NCBI GenBank assembly: GCA_021014325.1
Contig: CM037464.1
Coordinates: 2,573,127 to 2,637,126, forward strand
Reading direction: 5' to 3'
From: Plazaster borealis
Lineage: Eukaryota > Echinodermata > Asteroidea > Forcipulatida > Labidiasteridae
DNA: 64,000 nucleotides
Shown: positions 35,801-48,565 of the stretch, in pieces
How positions within the stretch are numbered: position 1 is the first letter of the stretch
Layout of the letters: every line of letters begins with the position of its first letter
Notes under the pieces: model-generated
Seen by the model: only the letters and a program-made list of their open reading frames with translations
What the model was told of the DNA's origin: nothing
The model's database searches: none
Made by a program: the position numbers and the translations under genes

Positions 35801-38800
35801 CGCGTTCGAGAATAGATGTAGGGGGGGGGGGCAAATTAAATCTTTGTGGAGTCTGGAGGCTAGGTGCAGTCAATGGATATTGCACGCCATATGGTTTTCT
35901 AATTCAGTGTATGTTGGTAACGCTTGAGAGTACACGGAGCCGTATACCATCAAAAATGCAAACCTATATACATTGTCATATTACTACGATCGGTTTGTCG
36001 TATTATTACAACTTGTACGGTGTGTCATAAATGAGGTAATAACTCATCTGCGAACTCGAGCTCCGTACAGATTGAACTGGGAAAAGGGGCGTGTAGCTTG
36101 CTTTCCTGTGAGCGCTCATGTGTTGAACTTAATTACCACGTGACAAGTTTTCTCGTTTCGGTCATATCCTGTCTTTTTTAAGCCACAACATTTTAAAAGT
36201 CGGTGAGGGTACGTGTCAAGTTTTTTATGCGCCAAATAGGGCCTATTGAATTGGGTAAACCTACCTCTTGATACGCAGTAAAAAAAAGTGTCCCTGGTGT
36301 ATCGAGAGAACTTTACTTATATTTAGTTGTAATATTATCAGGTGTCATCGATCAAGTACTAACGCCGGAATCAGACACCATTATTCCTAAAGCTTCTACT
36401 ATGAAAGAGTTCAGTCAACATGACCTGCGCTTCCTAACCTGTGTGTATAAACGTGCCTCTATGAATTGTAACACCACTTCCTTCATGGCCTTCAACGAAC
36501 CCTGTACTTTGGAGCAAATTTCGAGACTAAGGGCGTGAAGGCAGTCTGAAAATAGTCCGTATAAATATAAATTAATCCTAAAAATGGCAATTATGGATGT
36601 TTATCAGGGTTTTTTATCAGAGATTTGCTAGATTTGCCCTTTTCGCAAAATGAACATCCAGCCAGCGGTCAATCGACAACACATCGCATTTTGTCTGTTA
36701 AAAAACAAAAAAAAAGATTTTCACATTCATTCACCATTTTATTTACCTCTCAAGTAACCTGAGGGCATTTCAATTTTAAAACACATGTCAATCCTATGCC
36801 ATCCAATTGATTGTTACCTACTGGTCATTTTTGTTCCATTTGATATGCACATCTCAATTAAATGCACTGAGTAACTTAAGGATTCGTATTACGACTCCAA
36901 GCCCTTCGCAAGGAAGTCAACAAAGAAGAAAATATCATGTTTGTTTAAATACTATCATCAACCTCGACCCCGTAGTAGAACTCATCACACACACCTTGTC
37001 ACGTAACTGGCACTCCCGCTACTTTGTAAAGCGAAACATTAATTTGGGATATTTTCGTCGCAGTCCTGTGATAATTAGCTGAGCTGCGATAAGTTATGCC
37101 TGTACCCTGATAAGTTGAATAAAGTCCAATGAAGAAACCGCGTCTGGACGTAAATTATTTTATTACAACAAAAAGAGTTCAATTAATCAACCATATTGAT
37201 TGGGTACCGTCAAGGGTCGAGCTAATCTAAAGCCTTTGGTTTTCTTTACCCCACGCCTAGCTGGACAGGCAACAGGGGTGATGATCATGTGGACTACATG
37301 GAAATGGTGCTCGTTACTTAACAAAACTCTAGCCTTGTATGGCGTTATCGAGACATTTAACTGTTATATGGTAAAGAGTCGTCTGACTGTGACCTTGTAT
37401 GGTGGTTTTTCAAAAATAGTGTGTCTTTTTGGACCAGTGGTTCTGGATCGTTAAAACTGATTTTTTTTTCAGGAATTGTTGCCTGGCTATTGCCCGGGGG
37501 GTTTCTTTTCTAAATGCCAGTAGGAGTTCTGTTGTTGTTTGGACAAGGGAATTGCATAAACTCAACGCGATGGACCTGTTCAAATTAATCAAATACCGTT
37601 GGTGTGGTCTCGGGCAGAGTTTTCAAAAAAGAACTGATATTTTTGAAGGACCGATGAACTGGTTTCGTTTTTGGTTACGAATGGGATATAGTTTTGTAAG
37701 CATAACGATTCACGATAGCAAAATTGGCGACAGCCATACCTTCATATTTTTGAAAGTTTGGCCGTTCCTTAACCGTCGACATATCTGATGGGAAAACACT
37801 GATATTTCTGAATTTTTATGGTGTCATTAGTATTGGGTTTAAGACCATTCTTTGTCTGAGACTGTAGTTTCAATCTGAAACCAAGTAATGTTGTTTTGCC
37901 ATGCGAGAACTTAACTCTAAACCCACAACAAACTTGTGCCTTTCGTTGACAGATGACATTATTGTGGCGGGTTAATGCTCTCGAGCAATGTGTCCGTGCT
38001 GATACTGGCATTATCTCTACTAGTGCAGAATGAGTATATCCTTGAGTTTGTTTAGACTTTTGTTTAGCACTGCGCATGTCATTGACTGACACGACTGTCA
38101 TTTTACAACGTAACGTCTCTTATCAATAGAAACACATGCATTTCCGCCTTGAGCGGAGTAGTAACTCGTGTGGTAACAGAAAACTCACCTCACTTGACGA
38201 CCTCAGTACATAACTTGTCATTTGGTTTGGAAGCTTAATAATGAGTTTTCCAGACGGGCAGGCCTATACTATGTTTTGTTCTGACGCTGTCAAACGCTTC
38301 CTGTGTGAATCAAATCTGTGACTGACGGAACGGTTGGGGTTTTGAAATGTCAGCAATGGACGTTTATAAACTAAGTTAAATTCAAAATGTTGGTGACATA
38401 ATCGTCAAAACTACCTGGTAAAAAACCCTGAAATTTGTTGTTTTCTTATCAATTCTTAAACAAAATAGCAAGTAAAATGTGTTTTTTTTTGCTATAAAAT
38501 CTATCAATGATGTTCACGTGGACAATATAAATCCGTAGCAATTAATTGTACGTGCCACAAAAAAGCTAAAGAGCCACAGAGCCTGGACTTCCTGCAGGCA
38601 CAATTTGTACCCTCCATTTTCACAGCTCAATGGAAGACAAAATAAAATCTTACATTTTATGGAGATGCAGATTGCACTGTCCGATTTTTATAAACTTTTG
38701 ATATGAATAAAGGTTGCACATTCTTAAACTTGTCAAGCTGTTATTTTTTATAATTGGACCTATACTGAGTTTATGTGGGAAATATGACACAAAATGCCAA

Positions 38801-39841
38801 CTGTTATGACCAGTGCACTATCTTGCCTGCCAGAAAGGCCCTGGAATGACGAGGTCACTCTTTTTGTATAAACAGAGGTTACATCGTCTATCGAATATTA
38901 CATTGATAAAGGAAAAAGAAGTGGGTAAATAAATAGGAGAAAACACATGGTTGGAACGGGTTCAATCGTTCAATAACGTGTGTGTGAACTTTAGCGGAAA
39001 ACAGCGTAAGGGCACAGGGAAGGGCAAATAAATCGCTTCACCACTCCTGGAAAAATGAGTGATTTTGGACTTCTTTGGACTTCCAAAAGACCATCGCCGA
39101 AGGTGTTTTTTATAGGCTCCACCAAGATTGGAGAACACTTCCGACTGAATTACTCCGTACAAATACAGTCTGGTCGCCGTAGATATGTTTGTTGACTTCC
39201 GTATACGTCAAACCACCGGATGAACAAATTATCAGATTATCTCGCTGGTTTTCAAATACTAAACTCGGTTTTTCGTGGTCATTTTTCAACGTCATTGATT
39301 TCACGCCCAACGAGCTTCTAAAGTGGTTTAGGGGTCCGGATGAATTGTATTCATTTTGCCAATGGTCTGAAATGACTGAGACGGTTTTAGGGGAAATTCC
39401 TGCAATAGTAATAATGTCACCCAGTGGTTATAATTGATCTACCTGTCAAAACCCAGCTACGTGTCAGTCTGCATCAGCAGAAATCTCCCCGACAAGGGCA
39501 TAGGTGTCTTTGAACAAAAACACGAGTCTCGACTTGCATCCAAAATGTCCGGACACTCTTATTTTTATGACGTCTTCCGCGTTTTTCCTAGCACCAGCAA
39601 TTGAAACTTCCGGGAGAGTGTTTATCAGCGAGGACAATGGGACACTGAGGGACTCCATAGATCCTCCTGCCCCAAGGGATGGGTCTTAGACCCCCTGACT
39701 GCTGCCTCCTGCCTCCTGCCTCCGTGGTGTAACGTAATAAAGGCCAACGACACCCTCACCTGTTGGCGACTATAGCTGGGGAATGATTTTATCATTTAGC
39801 ATTACATCCGGGTTATGGGTTTCTCGTAATGAATGTCAGTG
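29843..39841. other. Presumed first part of the TGIF intron, repeat-poor
   Basis: No fold-back MITE, SINE or satellite was recognised over about 10 kb, in contrast to both flanks. Open frames of up to 139 codons (for example 32878-33297 and 31722-31315) show no domain. A stretch at 31975-32110 (CCTTGGTGCCCTTTCAAAAA, GTGCCCTTTGCATAATG) may be a dispersed repeat, with low certainty. Intronic regulatory DNA is a reasonable expectation but is not shown. Confidence 0.4.
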
Positions 39842-40055
39842 CACTGCAAAGACTGTGGTGTTCTGTTGTCACATAGATACCGAATAGAGATTCAAAATTA
39901 TTATCTTAGGGTGTTAAAATAACACTAATGTTATTGTTTTTACAGAAAATTAGTGTTATTTTAACACAATATGGTGTACATTTTTATTATTTTTTGGTAT
40001 CTATATGTGACAACAGCCATGGTGTCAATTTTAACACCCCATTTGTTTTGCAGTG
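39842..40055. mobile_element. MITE with CACTGCAAA termini
   Basis: CACTGCAAAGACTGTGGTGT, TGTTGTCACATAGATACC is mirrored by GGTATCTATATGTGACAACA and TTGCAGTG. Inside is a perfect 19-bp hairpin, GTGTTAAAATAACACTAAT at 39911 to ATTAGTGTTATTTTAACAC ending at 39967. No target duplication is clear, so the superfamily is undetermined. Confidence 0.8.
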
Positions 40056-42450
40056 TGTTCTTTCATTTCATACTAAAACCTTCAAGTTAAAATATGGTGA
40101 GATTGCAAGATATAATGTGCACCGTGTCAGCGTGTGTGTTTCATGCCGAGGCTTACTGCGTACTGGCAAGGGGCAAACAGCCTGGCTCCTCATTAGTCAT
40201 TGCATAACTTCGTATGTGCCACTACTGCACATAGGGTATCTGTCAAAATAGTAATGGCCAAACAAAGGTGACAAACTGTTACCCCGCTAGGTCTACACTT
40301 GCGACTAATGCTTACTAATCAATAGTGTTAATTATTGGAACACGCTGATACGGTTGTAACCCAGACAGTGTTGATATATACTTCATTGTTTTGTGCAAAT
40401 TGGTAACGCGTGCCGAACGAATGGGCACGAGTTGACAACAGCTGTTGGTGAGGGTAGTTGTAAAAAATATAAACAGTCTATAGACTCCGTTGTCTTTCAT
40501 TGATAATCCAGATTGCCTTTAGGAAAAAATACAAATAGAGTTGAACTTTGTGGTTGTGGCATAAGTTCCGGGTGGGGGTGACAGCGAGTTGAAAATATGG
40601 ACGTGTCATCGGATAATGTTTACTTTGTTCGCTCTAACTGTTCATTAATAATTCTCATCTTGTAAATTAACACCGTTGAATGATTATTTAAGTGTCAACT
40701 GTGATCGAATGCACTGAGTTAAACGGATCATTCTCTATTGTCATAATTTCCTTCTCTTTAAACCTCTATATCTGCACCGTACCCCTGCCCCCTTTACTGG
40801 TAAAACCCACCTCATGTTTCTATACTGGTTAAACTGCGACGTCGTATATTTTGTCGCTAAACAGGGATCAGTATTACACAATGAGTTAGATATACGTTAC
40901 TTCTTTCACCAAGTTTTTGGACAAGCGGCCACTCTTCGGCCGCTCGTCCTACCTCCTTCCCACAAAAGCTCGACCCCTCCACACAAGGGTCCTTTATCAT
41001 CCTTCTCTAATGTTCTTTTGATTTCGGTTTCGACGCAGCTAGTCATTGAATTTGAAATATCAATTATTAAGACACGTGTTCCGTTCCTGTTCGAGAGACC
41101 TTTGTTCTTGATTCGGTGTGGATGTTTTTTTGGTCTTTCAGATTCAGCCTCCCTTTGGCACCCCCTTCACATTGAGTACTTTAATATGCTGCTATCCGGA
41201 CAACATCCCCACGTCTCCTTATGGTTTCAGTTTCAAACATAGGCTAGTTGGAGAGAGACAGATAGTTGGATCGTTGACACGTGTTCCAGTTCATGTTTTA
41301 TATTAGCCACGTGTTGCCACGTTCACGGTGTTTTTGTTACACCGTACAGTCATCGGGATGGTTGTTCTCATGGTACCGGCTGTCATCACGGACTGGCCAA
41401 TCCGAGAAGCTCGTCTTGCCGCGGCCTCATAGTCGTATTTATTTGTTGAAGGACTGTTTTGTTGTATACGGAAATGGAAACAGTGAAAAAAGTAGGCATT
41501 TTTAGGGATGTGTGTGTTTGGTTCTGTGACACCATAATGGTTTGTGGGCAATTTGATTCTGTGTTATTTGAGGCGAAATGACGATCTGATGAGGCGAATC
41601 AAACTTAACGTGCAAATCGAGTCATCAAAGATTTCAGAAAGAGCTCAAAGACACAAATTAAAGATGTACCAGACTTATGCAAAACAAAATGTTGGACTTG
41701 CATACAAATGATCGGCATTAGTTGCCCACCATTAGTGTCAATTAACCAGAAGCTGCGTATTGGTTAAATTGGCTCAAATCAATACTAACAAAACTGAATT
41801 TGCTGTAGCTATTATAACATAAATTCATTTGGGTTGCAAACAAAATCACTAACAGATCGTTTTCGTATTCCGTCTAGTTCCACTTGTTGATATACCTGAA
41901 ACATGGTTCAATATGGTTCACGCCTGTCTACACACACCATGAGCACTGTCGTGGTATAGCCCATGCCATATTGACAGCCACTCAACTCGATAACCAAATT
42001 CATTCAACCTTACAAGAGGTAATTCATTGTCTCCAGAGCATCATGTCTAAATACAAAAGAATCTGGGTTCTCTTCTATCATATCTGGGCAACACAGTCGC
42101 CGTTCTCAGCTCTGTTTTTCTCTCCGGCACGTTTTTCTGAAAACATCATCAGCAGGTGCAGGTGACACGCGCGTTGTGGTTTCATATTTCAAAGGATTGT
42201 TGGTTATGGATAGTATTTTTGTTTGCTTGATATCTGTTGGAATTTTGAGAAAAGGACCGAGCGTGGCACTCGTCTGTCTTCATCGTCAACAAAAATATGC
42301 ATTCAGTTCAGGAGAAGCCCCTGGCCATTCCCCCCTGGTACTCGCTCACTGTTGTTCACGGACCCGTCACGGATCAAAAAGGAGCGTAAACACCCACGGG
42401 CCTTATCCCTGTTCTTAATAACTCATAGTCTTGTATTAACTATAATTTCC
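40056..42450. other. Presumed TGIF intron, no supported feature
   Basis: A 142-codon open frame at 40814 and shorter ones show no recognisable domain and lack convincing splice signals. Confidence 0.4.
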
Positions 42451-42629
42451 TGTGCCTAATTTTACAGAGCTGATTTAAGCAGAAAATATTGTTTAACAAA
42501 ACTATTAAGCAGGATATCAGTTACATGTTGTATAATTTAAAACGGTATTTAAGCTGGTAACCTTATTCTTGTAAGCATCATTTTGTTGTGCTCAGCACGC
42601 TTTATTAAGCAGCTCTGTGACATTGGACC
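42451..42629 (-). mobile_element. MITE of the TTAAGCA family, minus orientation
   Basis: GTGCCTAATTTTACAGAGCT at the left and GCAGCTCTGTGACATTGGAC at the right form terminal inverted repeats. Internal blocks CTGGTAACCTTATTC and AGCATCATTTTGTTGTGCT are the reverse of blocks in the copy at 48566-48760. Confidence 0.75.
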
Positions 42630-44977
42630 TTTGTAACTTACTTGTAGGCTATCTAACTTAGAGTGTCAACATTGAATACTCATTATTAGTGCAACAAATA
42701 AATTGCCATTGCAAACTGCTTATCAGAGATTGGTAATGGCCTGACGTGTGACGTCACGACCAGCATAGTCTTTCTCCAAGGCTTTTAATCTATATATTGG
42801 ACAAAATGTAACATTGTATATTATCATCTCGTAAAGTGTACACGAAGTGTCACAGCGACTATCAATTTATAATAATGAATTGGCCAGGAAATCTGATAAG
42901 AGCTTACGGTTTATACGTGCATTGTCCTCATCCCTAAATCCCAGACACAGATGCAATACTACACCTCCCTCTACTTGATGGGAACAATCACACCTAATTC
43001 AATCAGGAAAAACCTTATTATCACTTGACATACATCTACACTGAGTATATTGTTTCCATTGAAATTGAATTCATATGTTTGAACACTTTTAATCATTGTG
43101 GCTCGAATGCACGTCTTGTTATAGAGGTGGATGGACAGAGCGGAACATGGTGAGAACATTGCGAGTAGATCAATGTGACGTTTCGTCTCAGGCGTTTCGG
43201 GGATAAGTTTACCGTTTCTGAGTCAGCAACGTCTTCGTTTATTAGATAATTCAAAAGGGGTGACACTTGCCTAGTTAAGAGGTAGTGGTTGGATTTTATG
43301 TTTCTTGTTAGTTACAGTGATTAGATGTGCGCTCCGTTTTAATTGCATAATTTAATAAAGTTAATTCACGTGTCAAATGTTGACCTCGTTTTTAGGTGAA
43401 CGTACACAATTTGTGTAAAGGACTTAACACTGTGTTTGTAGTCTGAACATGATAAATCTGTTACAAACGATTTGGAAAGAGCTCCATTGTTCTGACATAT
43501 ATCTTTTTCACGGTGCAGCCATTTTTTTGTGCCTGTTCAAATCAATGTGTCTAAACAGAGTCTGGGGGGGGGGGGTAAAATATTCTAACCCATTGTTGAG
43601 AATAATGTGCAAGCGTTATTACAATCACACAAAATCAACATGACAAAGACGGTTTTTTCTTTTAAAACGCAGCTTGATCGAGCCAGCATGGATATGAGTT
43701 TGCAGGCCTGCGTCTTTCACGACATGTGTTTTCTCCATATAATATGCGGTTATGCAAAATTAAATGCCCGTTTTCGAATTGTAATTGCACAATAATTCAA
43801 CATGGCACCAGCTGTAGTCGACAGCTCTCGCACTCTTCTCATTTCGCTGAATATAGATTTATCCGTCCACACTCGGAAGAGGACGGCGATAAATATTACG
43901 AGTGATTGTATTTTTTTTAAACACATAATTCAAAGGTGTCTCTGTCTCGGACACTTGCTGTGGCCGAACTGAGACTGTGGTCTGGCTGGCCATTGTTAAG
44001 TTTTCAATACAGTTGTTTTGATTATGGATATCTAGTCACGCTTGGGTGGTTTACTCTTCCCGCCATGTGTTTATTGGATCAGGACACTTTCTCCCGTCTC
44101 AGTAATAAGAGGAGATGACCCAATTGAGACGGCCAGCTGCTGCCATCTTCAAATAGCATGTTATTATATTCGTTTTATATTTAAAACTTCAATTATTTAT
44201 TGATTTAGTTATTTATTTGTACAATTACATACGTAACCTTCAGAACGTGAGGTAACACTGAGATGCATTTCCAACCCTTTTAAATTGAAATCAAACGAGG
44301 CAACTTAAATGAAATTGATTGTCCTCATATTTAGAGGGTGGTATTTATGTGATGGCGATATGAAGAATATTGTCACCATAGCATTGTTAACGACACTAAA
44401 CATCCCGGATGAAATTCTCTGGACAGATCGAATATGTATTAGTTGTCATTATTGAATCACTGTTGTCAGTGTAATAGTTAGTGCTAATTTATGTTAATGA
44501 CCCTAAACTATTTGATCATTGTGGTCATTAACACTAGGCGGTTTGGGAAGGACCATATTGTACAAATTGTCTAGCTTAGTCGAAGCGTCATTATTGGCTA
44601 GTCTGTGAAATAATTATGTTAAATTGAATATGCATTTTCAAGCACCTTCTTGAATAATTTACCCTTGCACGATCTCAAACACATAATTTTGCAACGGACA
44701 AAAATAATAAAATCTGCCTAATTTGCTCGGCTTAGAGACAGGCTTTTCTCGAAGTCGAAGTGTCTAAAACGGTCTTGGCACTCTGGACAGCCACTTTCGT
44801 ACTACTACTGCCCAGTTTAATACCACACGCTGTTAACCAAGCGTGTAGCCAACACATGCATCCGCACCTCACAATTATTATTATACACAACCTCGGAGCC
44901 TGGATGAAATTCATTGTTGACAAAATATTAATATAACCTTCAGCGTGGATTCAGTTTACAAGAACTGCAGTTGATAA
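42630..44977. other. Presumed TGIF intron, no supported feature
   Basis: A poly-G run at about 43565 is present. No coding or repeat family was recognised. Confidence 0.4.
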
Positions 44978-45186
44978 AACATCGGTCGTACAACTATTGA
45001 CAAAAAGGTGTCCAGTGGCGAGGGGTCGCCGTACGAAGGCACGTGGGAACCGGGGGACGAAGCGCCGCTAGGGCACCCCTTGGATGTCGCTGAAGGTGCC
45101 AAGCCCTCCTGTGACGTCTGTCTGTCCTCAACCATGTACCTAAGACGTTATTTATTACATGCGCGTATCAGGGGGTCAAGTTTCTA
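44978..45186. other. GC-rich island, open on both strands
   Basis: GC rises sharply over about 45005-45130 within AT-rich DNA. On the + strand a frame without an initial ATG encodes a stretch that includes SSGEGSPYEGTWEPGDEAPL and GHPLDVAEGAKPSC. On the minus strand a 59-codon frame with its own ATG (45135) begins MVEDRQTSQEGLAPS. A GT after AAG at 45096 would end a + strand exon in phase 1, the phase needed by the homeobox exon 1.2 kb downstream, but the acceptor side is poor. It could be an alternative exon, a CpG-rich regulatory element or neither. Confidence 0.3.
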
Positions 45187-46240
45187 GACAATGTGGTCCT
45201 CTAGCGTGTATTCGGTTCAGGGATACTGCGCACGAACCCTAAGTAATTAATACATGTAGCAATTTTAATCAGGTACAGTGCTCACGACACACCTATATGA
45301 GTTACAACGGCATAATTAGTTGATAAGACAACGATATCTATTATTGAAACTCGGCGATTCTATTGCCAGGTAGTCGGCATTATCTCAGCCAAACCTAGAA
45401 TACTCTCCATATCATATGTCTTAATACATATCAATGGCCGACCTTTGGTTGGCATGTGTCCCCCCAATTCGTTGCTCAATGCGGCCTCTTTGACATCCTA
45501 CTAAACCCCTCTTCAAATCCACTACACGAGCTGTGAATCCATTACCAACTTGTTGGCTGAACGATTTCCCAACTACCAAATTCTTAGTATAGGCCCTGTG
45601 GGAAGTCATCGAGTTGCAAAGATGGTAAAGCTATTTCCTTCTGAGAACACGGTTCCTTCCGAATGCCTGGGGACTTTGGATCCTGATGGCCTGGCCTGAT
45701 ACTGGTGCACTTCCCTCCATCCCTTGGGAGACACTTGTCTGGGTCTGTTTAACCCATGGTTTATAACTGATTTGAGCTGTATAAGGAAATGACTCGAAAT
45801 AATATTGCCGTTGTGTAAATAAAATTGCTTCTCCAATTGTATAGTTGCCAACATAGGGTATCCTGAAATGACTGTAATGGTTTTTGTTTCATTTTCATGG
45901 AGTGCTGAGTTCATATTTTGTTCCAGAGCTGGATGAATTCAAAAAAAACAAAACGAGGTCTTTAAACAAATTTCCAAATAGGTTACGTTAAGGTTTTTTT
46001 GGATCTGTTATATTTTCAAATCCACCTGTAAAGTTTAAATTAAGTTTTGGGATCGTGAGAAAGTTTTAATAGGATGGTGCCCAGTAAAACTTCACATTGT
46101 ATCAATAAACAATGTGAAGGATAAAGTTAAAATTCATTTATGAGCTACACTCATTATAATGGTTTGTTGTATTGTTATGATAATCAGAGTATTTTTGTTT
46201 TATTTCGTTGGGGTCTTTTTTAAACAGTGTAAAATAATAC
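45187..46240. other. Intron just before the TGIF homeobox exon
   Basis: No coding signal was recognised. A perfect 11-bp hairpin (CTTCACATTGT at 46090-46100, ACAATGTGAAG at 46109-46119, 8-nt loop) lies about 145 nt before the splice acceptor. Confidence 0.5.
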
Positions 46241-46241
46241 G

Positions 46242-46267
46242 TCATCTCTTTCTGTTTTACTCAGCAG
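46242..46267 (+). promoter_or_regulatory. 3' splice site of TGIF last exon, NAGNAG type
   Basis: A pyrimidine-rich tract (TCATCTCTTTCTGTTTTACT) leads into CAGCAG. Cleavage after the first AG starts the exon at 46265; after the second, at 46268. Both keep frame and differ by one alanine. The in-frame ATG at 46159 and the hydrophobic residues after it lie upstream of this site and are most likely intron. Confidence 0.7.
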
Positions 46268-47439
46268 CTACTGTGAAGATTCATTCAAACGGAAACACCA
46301 CCCCAACAGATATGTCCGCTGCCGGAGCTGGCGTGATCCACCACAAGAAATTCCGCCCAGCCGGCGGCATCGCTCCGGCCTCGACCGGCATGGCAACCAA
46401 GAAACGCCGGGGAAATCTCCCCAAGGAAGCAGTCAACATCCTGAAGCTGTGGCTGTATGAACACCGCTACAACGCCTACCCCAACGACCAAGAGAAGTTA
46501 CACCTCGCCAGAGTCGCCAACTTGACTCTCCTACAGGTGTGCAACTGGTTCATCAACGCCCGGAGGAGGATCTTGCCCGATATGATCCGAAGGGAGGGCA
46601 GAGACCCGGACAAGTTTACCATCAGCAGACGTTCACCTGGAAAGATTAACGGGCAGTCCGATGAAGAAGGTGTAGAGGAGGGACAAGGAAGTCCAGAAGA
46701 AGCCAAAGCACATGCTCGTATTAATTTAGATGAATCCAGACTATCTGACAGTGGTAATGAAGCTGATACGTCCTCAATGAGTGCCAGTGGCTATGATTCA
46801 CCCCCTTACGAGTCTGATGGGTACTCGGAGGGTGCCCCATCGCCACGCCCATCTCCTTATAATATTCACGAGCATAACAAACGCACAGAATTTACTCAGA
46901 ATGACCTCGTCTGCATGGAGAGAGATGTGTCCAGCCCATCTCTAAGCGATGCGGGATCCACAAGTGCGGGTCGAGTATGTAGCCCCGTATTGGCACAACC
47001 CAGCCAATACCATTCATCACCTCTCACAATGCTACCCTCCTCTACCCCTCTGAACTATCCCAATGCATACCACCAGTACATCAGGGCGCCGCTGGATCTC
47101 ACCTTATCGAGAGGGTCAAACTTTCCCCGTATGCCACTGTCTCATCAACACACCGAGTTATACCGTCACCTAAGTCAGGCACAAGAGGGCGCTAAACTTC
47201 CAGTTCATAACAATGCGCACGTGCCATCGTCCCAGCTGCCCTCCCAAACCCCACCACCTTCTCCACCGAGGGATCCATCGCCCCAACTACGCCCATCACC
47301 ACCGCCTATCAAGATGGAGACGACTGATACATTCAGTCGGTTTTATATGCTGGTGGATGCTGCTATATCGAGACGAGAATGTGAGCAACAGGTGCCACCA
47401 CATTCAGGTCACTTCAACCAAGCTCTTGTGTGCCTGTGA
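46265..47439 (+). CDS. TGIF: TGIF-family TALE homeobox transcription factor, last coding exon
   Basis: This exon encodes about 391 residues ending at TGA 47437-47439. The homeodomain is encoded at 46399-46587, starts [10 protein letters not shown] and spans 63 residues. The extra three-residue loop is seen as NAYPND, and helix 3 contains [11 protein letters not shown], with the isoleucine at position 50 that is typical of TALE proteins. The block [20 protein letters not shown] after it matches TGIF and not Meis, Pbx or Irx. Further on are acidic and Ser/Pro-rich segments, PLDLT at 47089-47103 (CtBP-type motif), TPPPSPP, IKME with Lys at 47311 (SUMO consensus), and [15 protein letters not shown] near the end, which resembles the conserved C-terminal segment of vertebrate TGIFs. 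TGIF proteins are nuclear repressors that bind CTGTCA sites and restrain TGF-beta/Smad2-3 and retinoid signalling. An internal Met at 46312 is a fallback start if no upstream coding exon exists. It could only be confused with another TGIF paralogue; the family call is firm. Confidence 0.93.
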
Positions 47440-47929
47440 TATTCATTCATTAAACAAAAAACACCTGACACTGTAAATTGGGACCAATAATGGAGAAAAC
47501 CTCCAACAACGGACTGTGACATCGGTCACATTGTGCCTGATACAATCCTGACTCCGAACTGAAGGACAGTTACTGAAACTGATGACAGTTAGATGGACAT
47601 CTAAGCTTGTCTCCTTGTATATTCTTCCGTAATAACAGAATGCATTACAAATTAAAAAATGACAAACTCAAGAAGAGGAACAACTTGTACTTCTAAAAGG
47701 TGTAAGTGGAACTATGACCCAAATGAGAATGTGGTCCTACGAGTACCAAATCAGTGCAGTTTTTGTTGTCCATGACCTCGCCCGGCTGCCCCACCAAAAA
47801 AAAATTGTACAAAAACTCTTCCAACCCGTCAGTGTTTATCTTAGTACACACGTCAAGTGCCTTTCTGTCAATATATTTTCTCTATTGACCAAACCATTTG
47901 TTAGCTAAATAACATGTTTGAAGTCACCC

Positions 47930-47935
47930 AATAAA
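47930..47935 (+). terminator. Proximal poly(A) signal AATAAA
   Basis: Canonical hexamer 491 bp after the TGIF stop codon. Confidence 0.5.
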
Positions 47936-48235
47936 TTATACTTTACCGACAACTGCTCTTTGGGATTTGAGCTGGCCCCTCGGCCCCTCGATTGTTAAGT
48001 GGTTATAAATACACTGGGGTCAGCTTTCAATGTTGATTCATAATTGCTGAGCAAAAAATAGCACTGGACCAGTGACAAGCAACGACATTACTTGGCAGTT
48101 TGGGTGGAAGAGTCTGCCTTGCAGCAGCCGTGTGTGCTTGTACGCAGCTCATTTAAATTAGGTCCCGATCTTAGATTTTCTGGAGCAATGAGTAGACAAG
48201 CAATGTCGGTTGAAGGTCAACCAAAGTAACGGACT

Positions 48236-48412
48236 GGGCCTAATTTTTATAAAGCATGTAAGCACAAAAACTCTTGCTTAGGAAAAATAGGTTACCAGCC
48301 AAAATACCATACAGTTACCATTGCTGTGACTGGTACCCCACTCATTTCTTGCTTAGCAAAGAAATTTGCTTAGCAGAATTTTCTGCTAAACAGCTTTATG
48401 AAATTGGGACCT
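48236..48412 (+). mobile_element. MITE of the TTAAGCA family
   Basis: TGGGCCTAATTTTTATAAAG at the left is mirrored by CAGCTTTATGAAATTGGGAC at the right. Internal GGTTACCAGC and GTGACTGGTA blocks are shared with the copies at 48566 and 42451. Confidence 0.75.
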
Positions 48413-48565
48413 GGTCCTTTGTCAGCTTGCGTCACGTCCCTAATGCTACCTCTATTTGTTAAAAAAAAACAACACGATGGTGCTGTAGGAGCTTTAGAAA
48501 ACGTCCATTGGTTTTTATGTCATTTAATGAAAGGTGTCTCCACACCTCCGGTACTCTCCCTTAAC

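Noticed and set aside
46159..46264. ATG at 46159 as the TGIF start codon
   Set aside because: The first 35 residues are hydrophobic and unlike any TGIF, and a pyrimidine tract with CAGCAG sits just before the conserved-looking part, so this stretch is intron.
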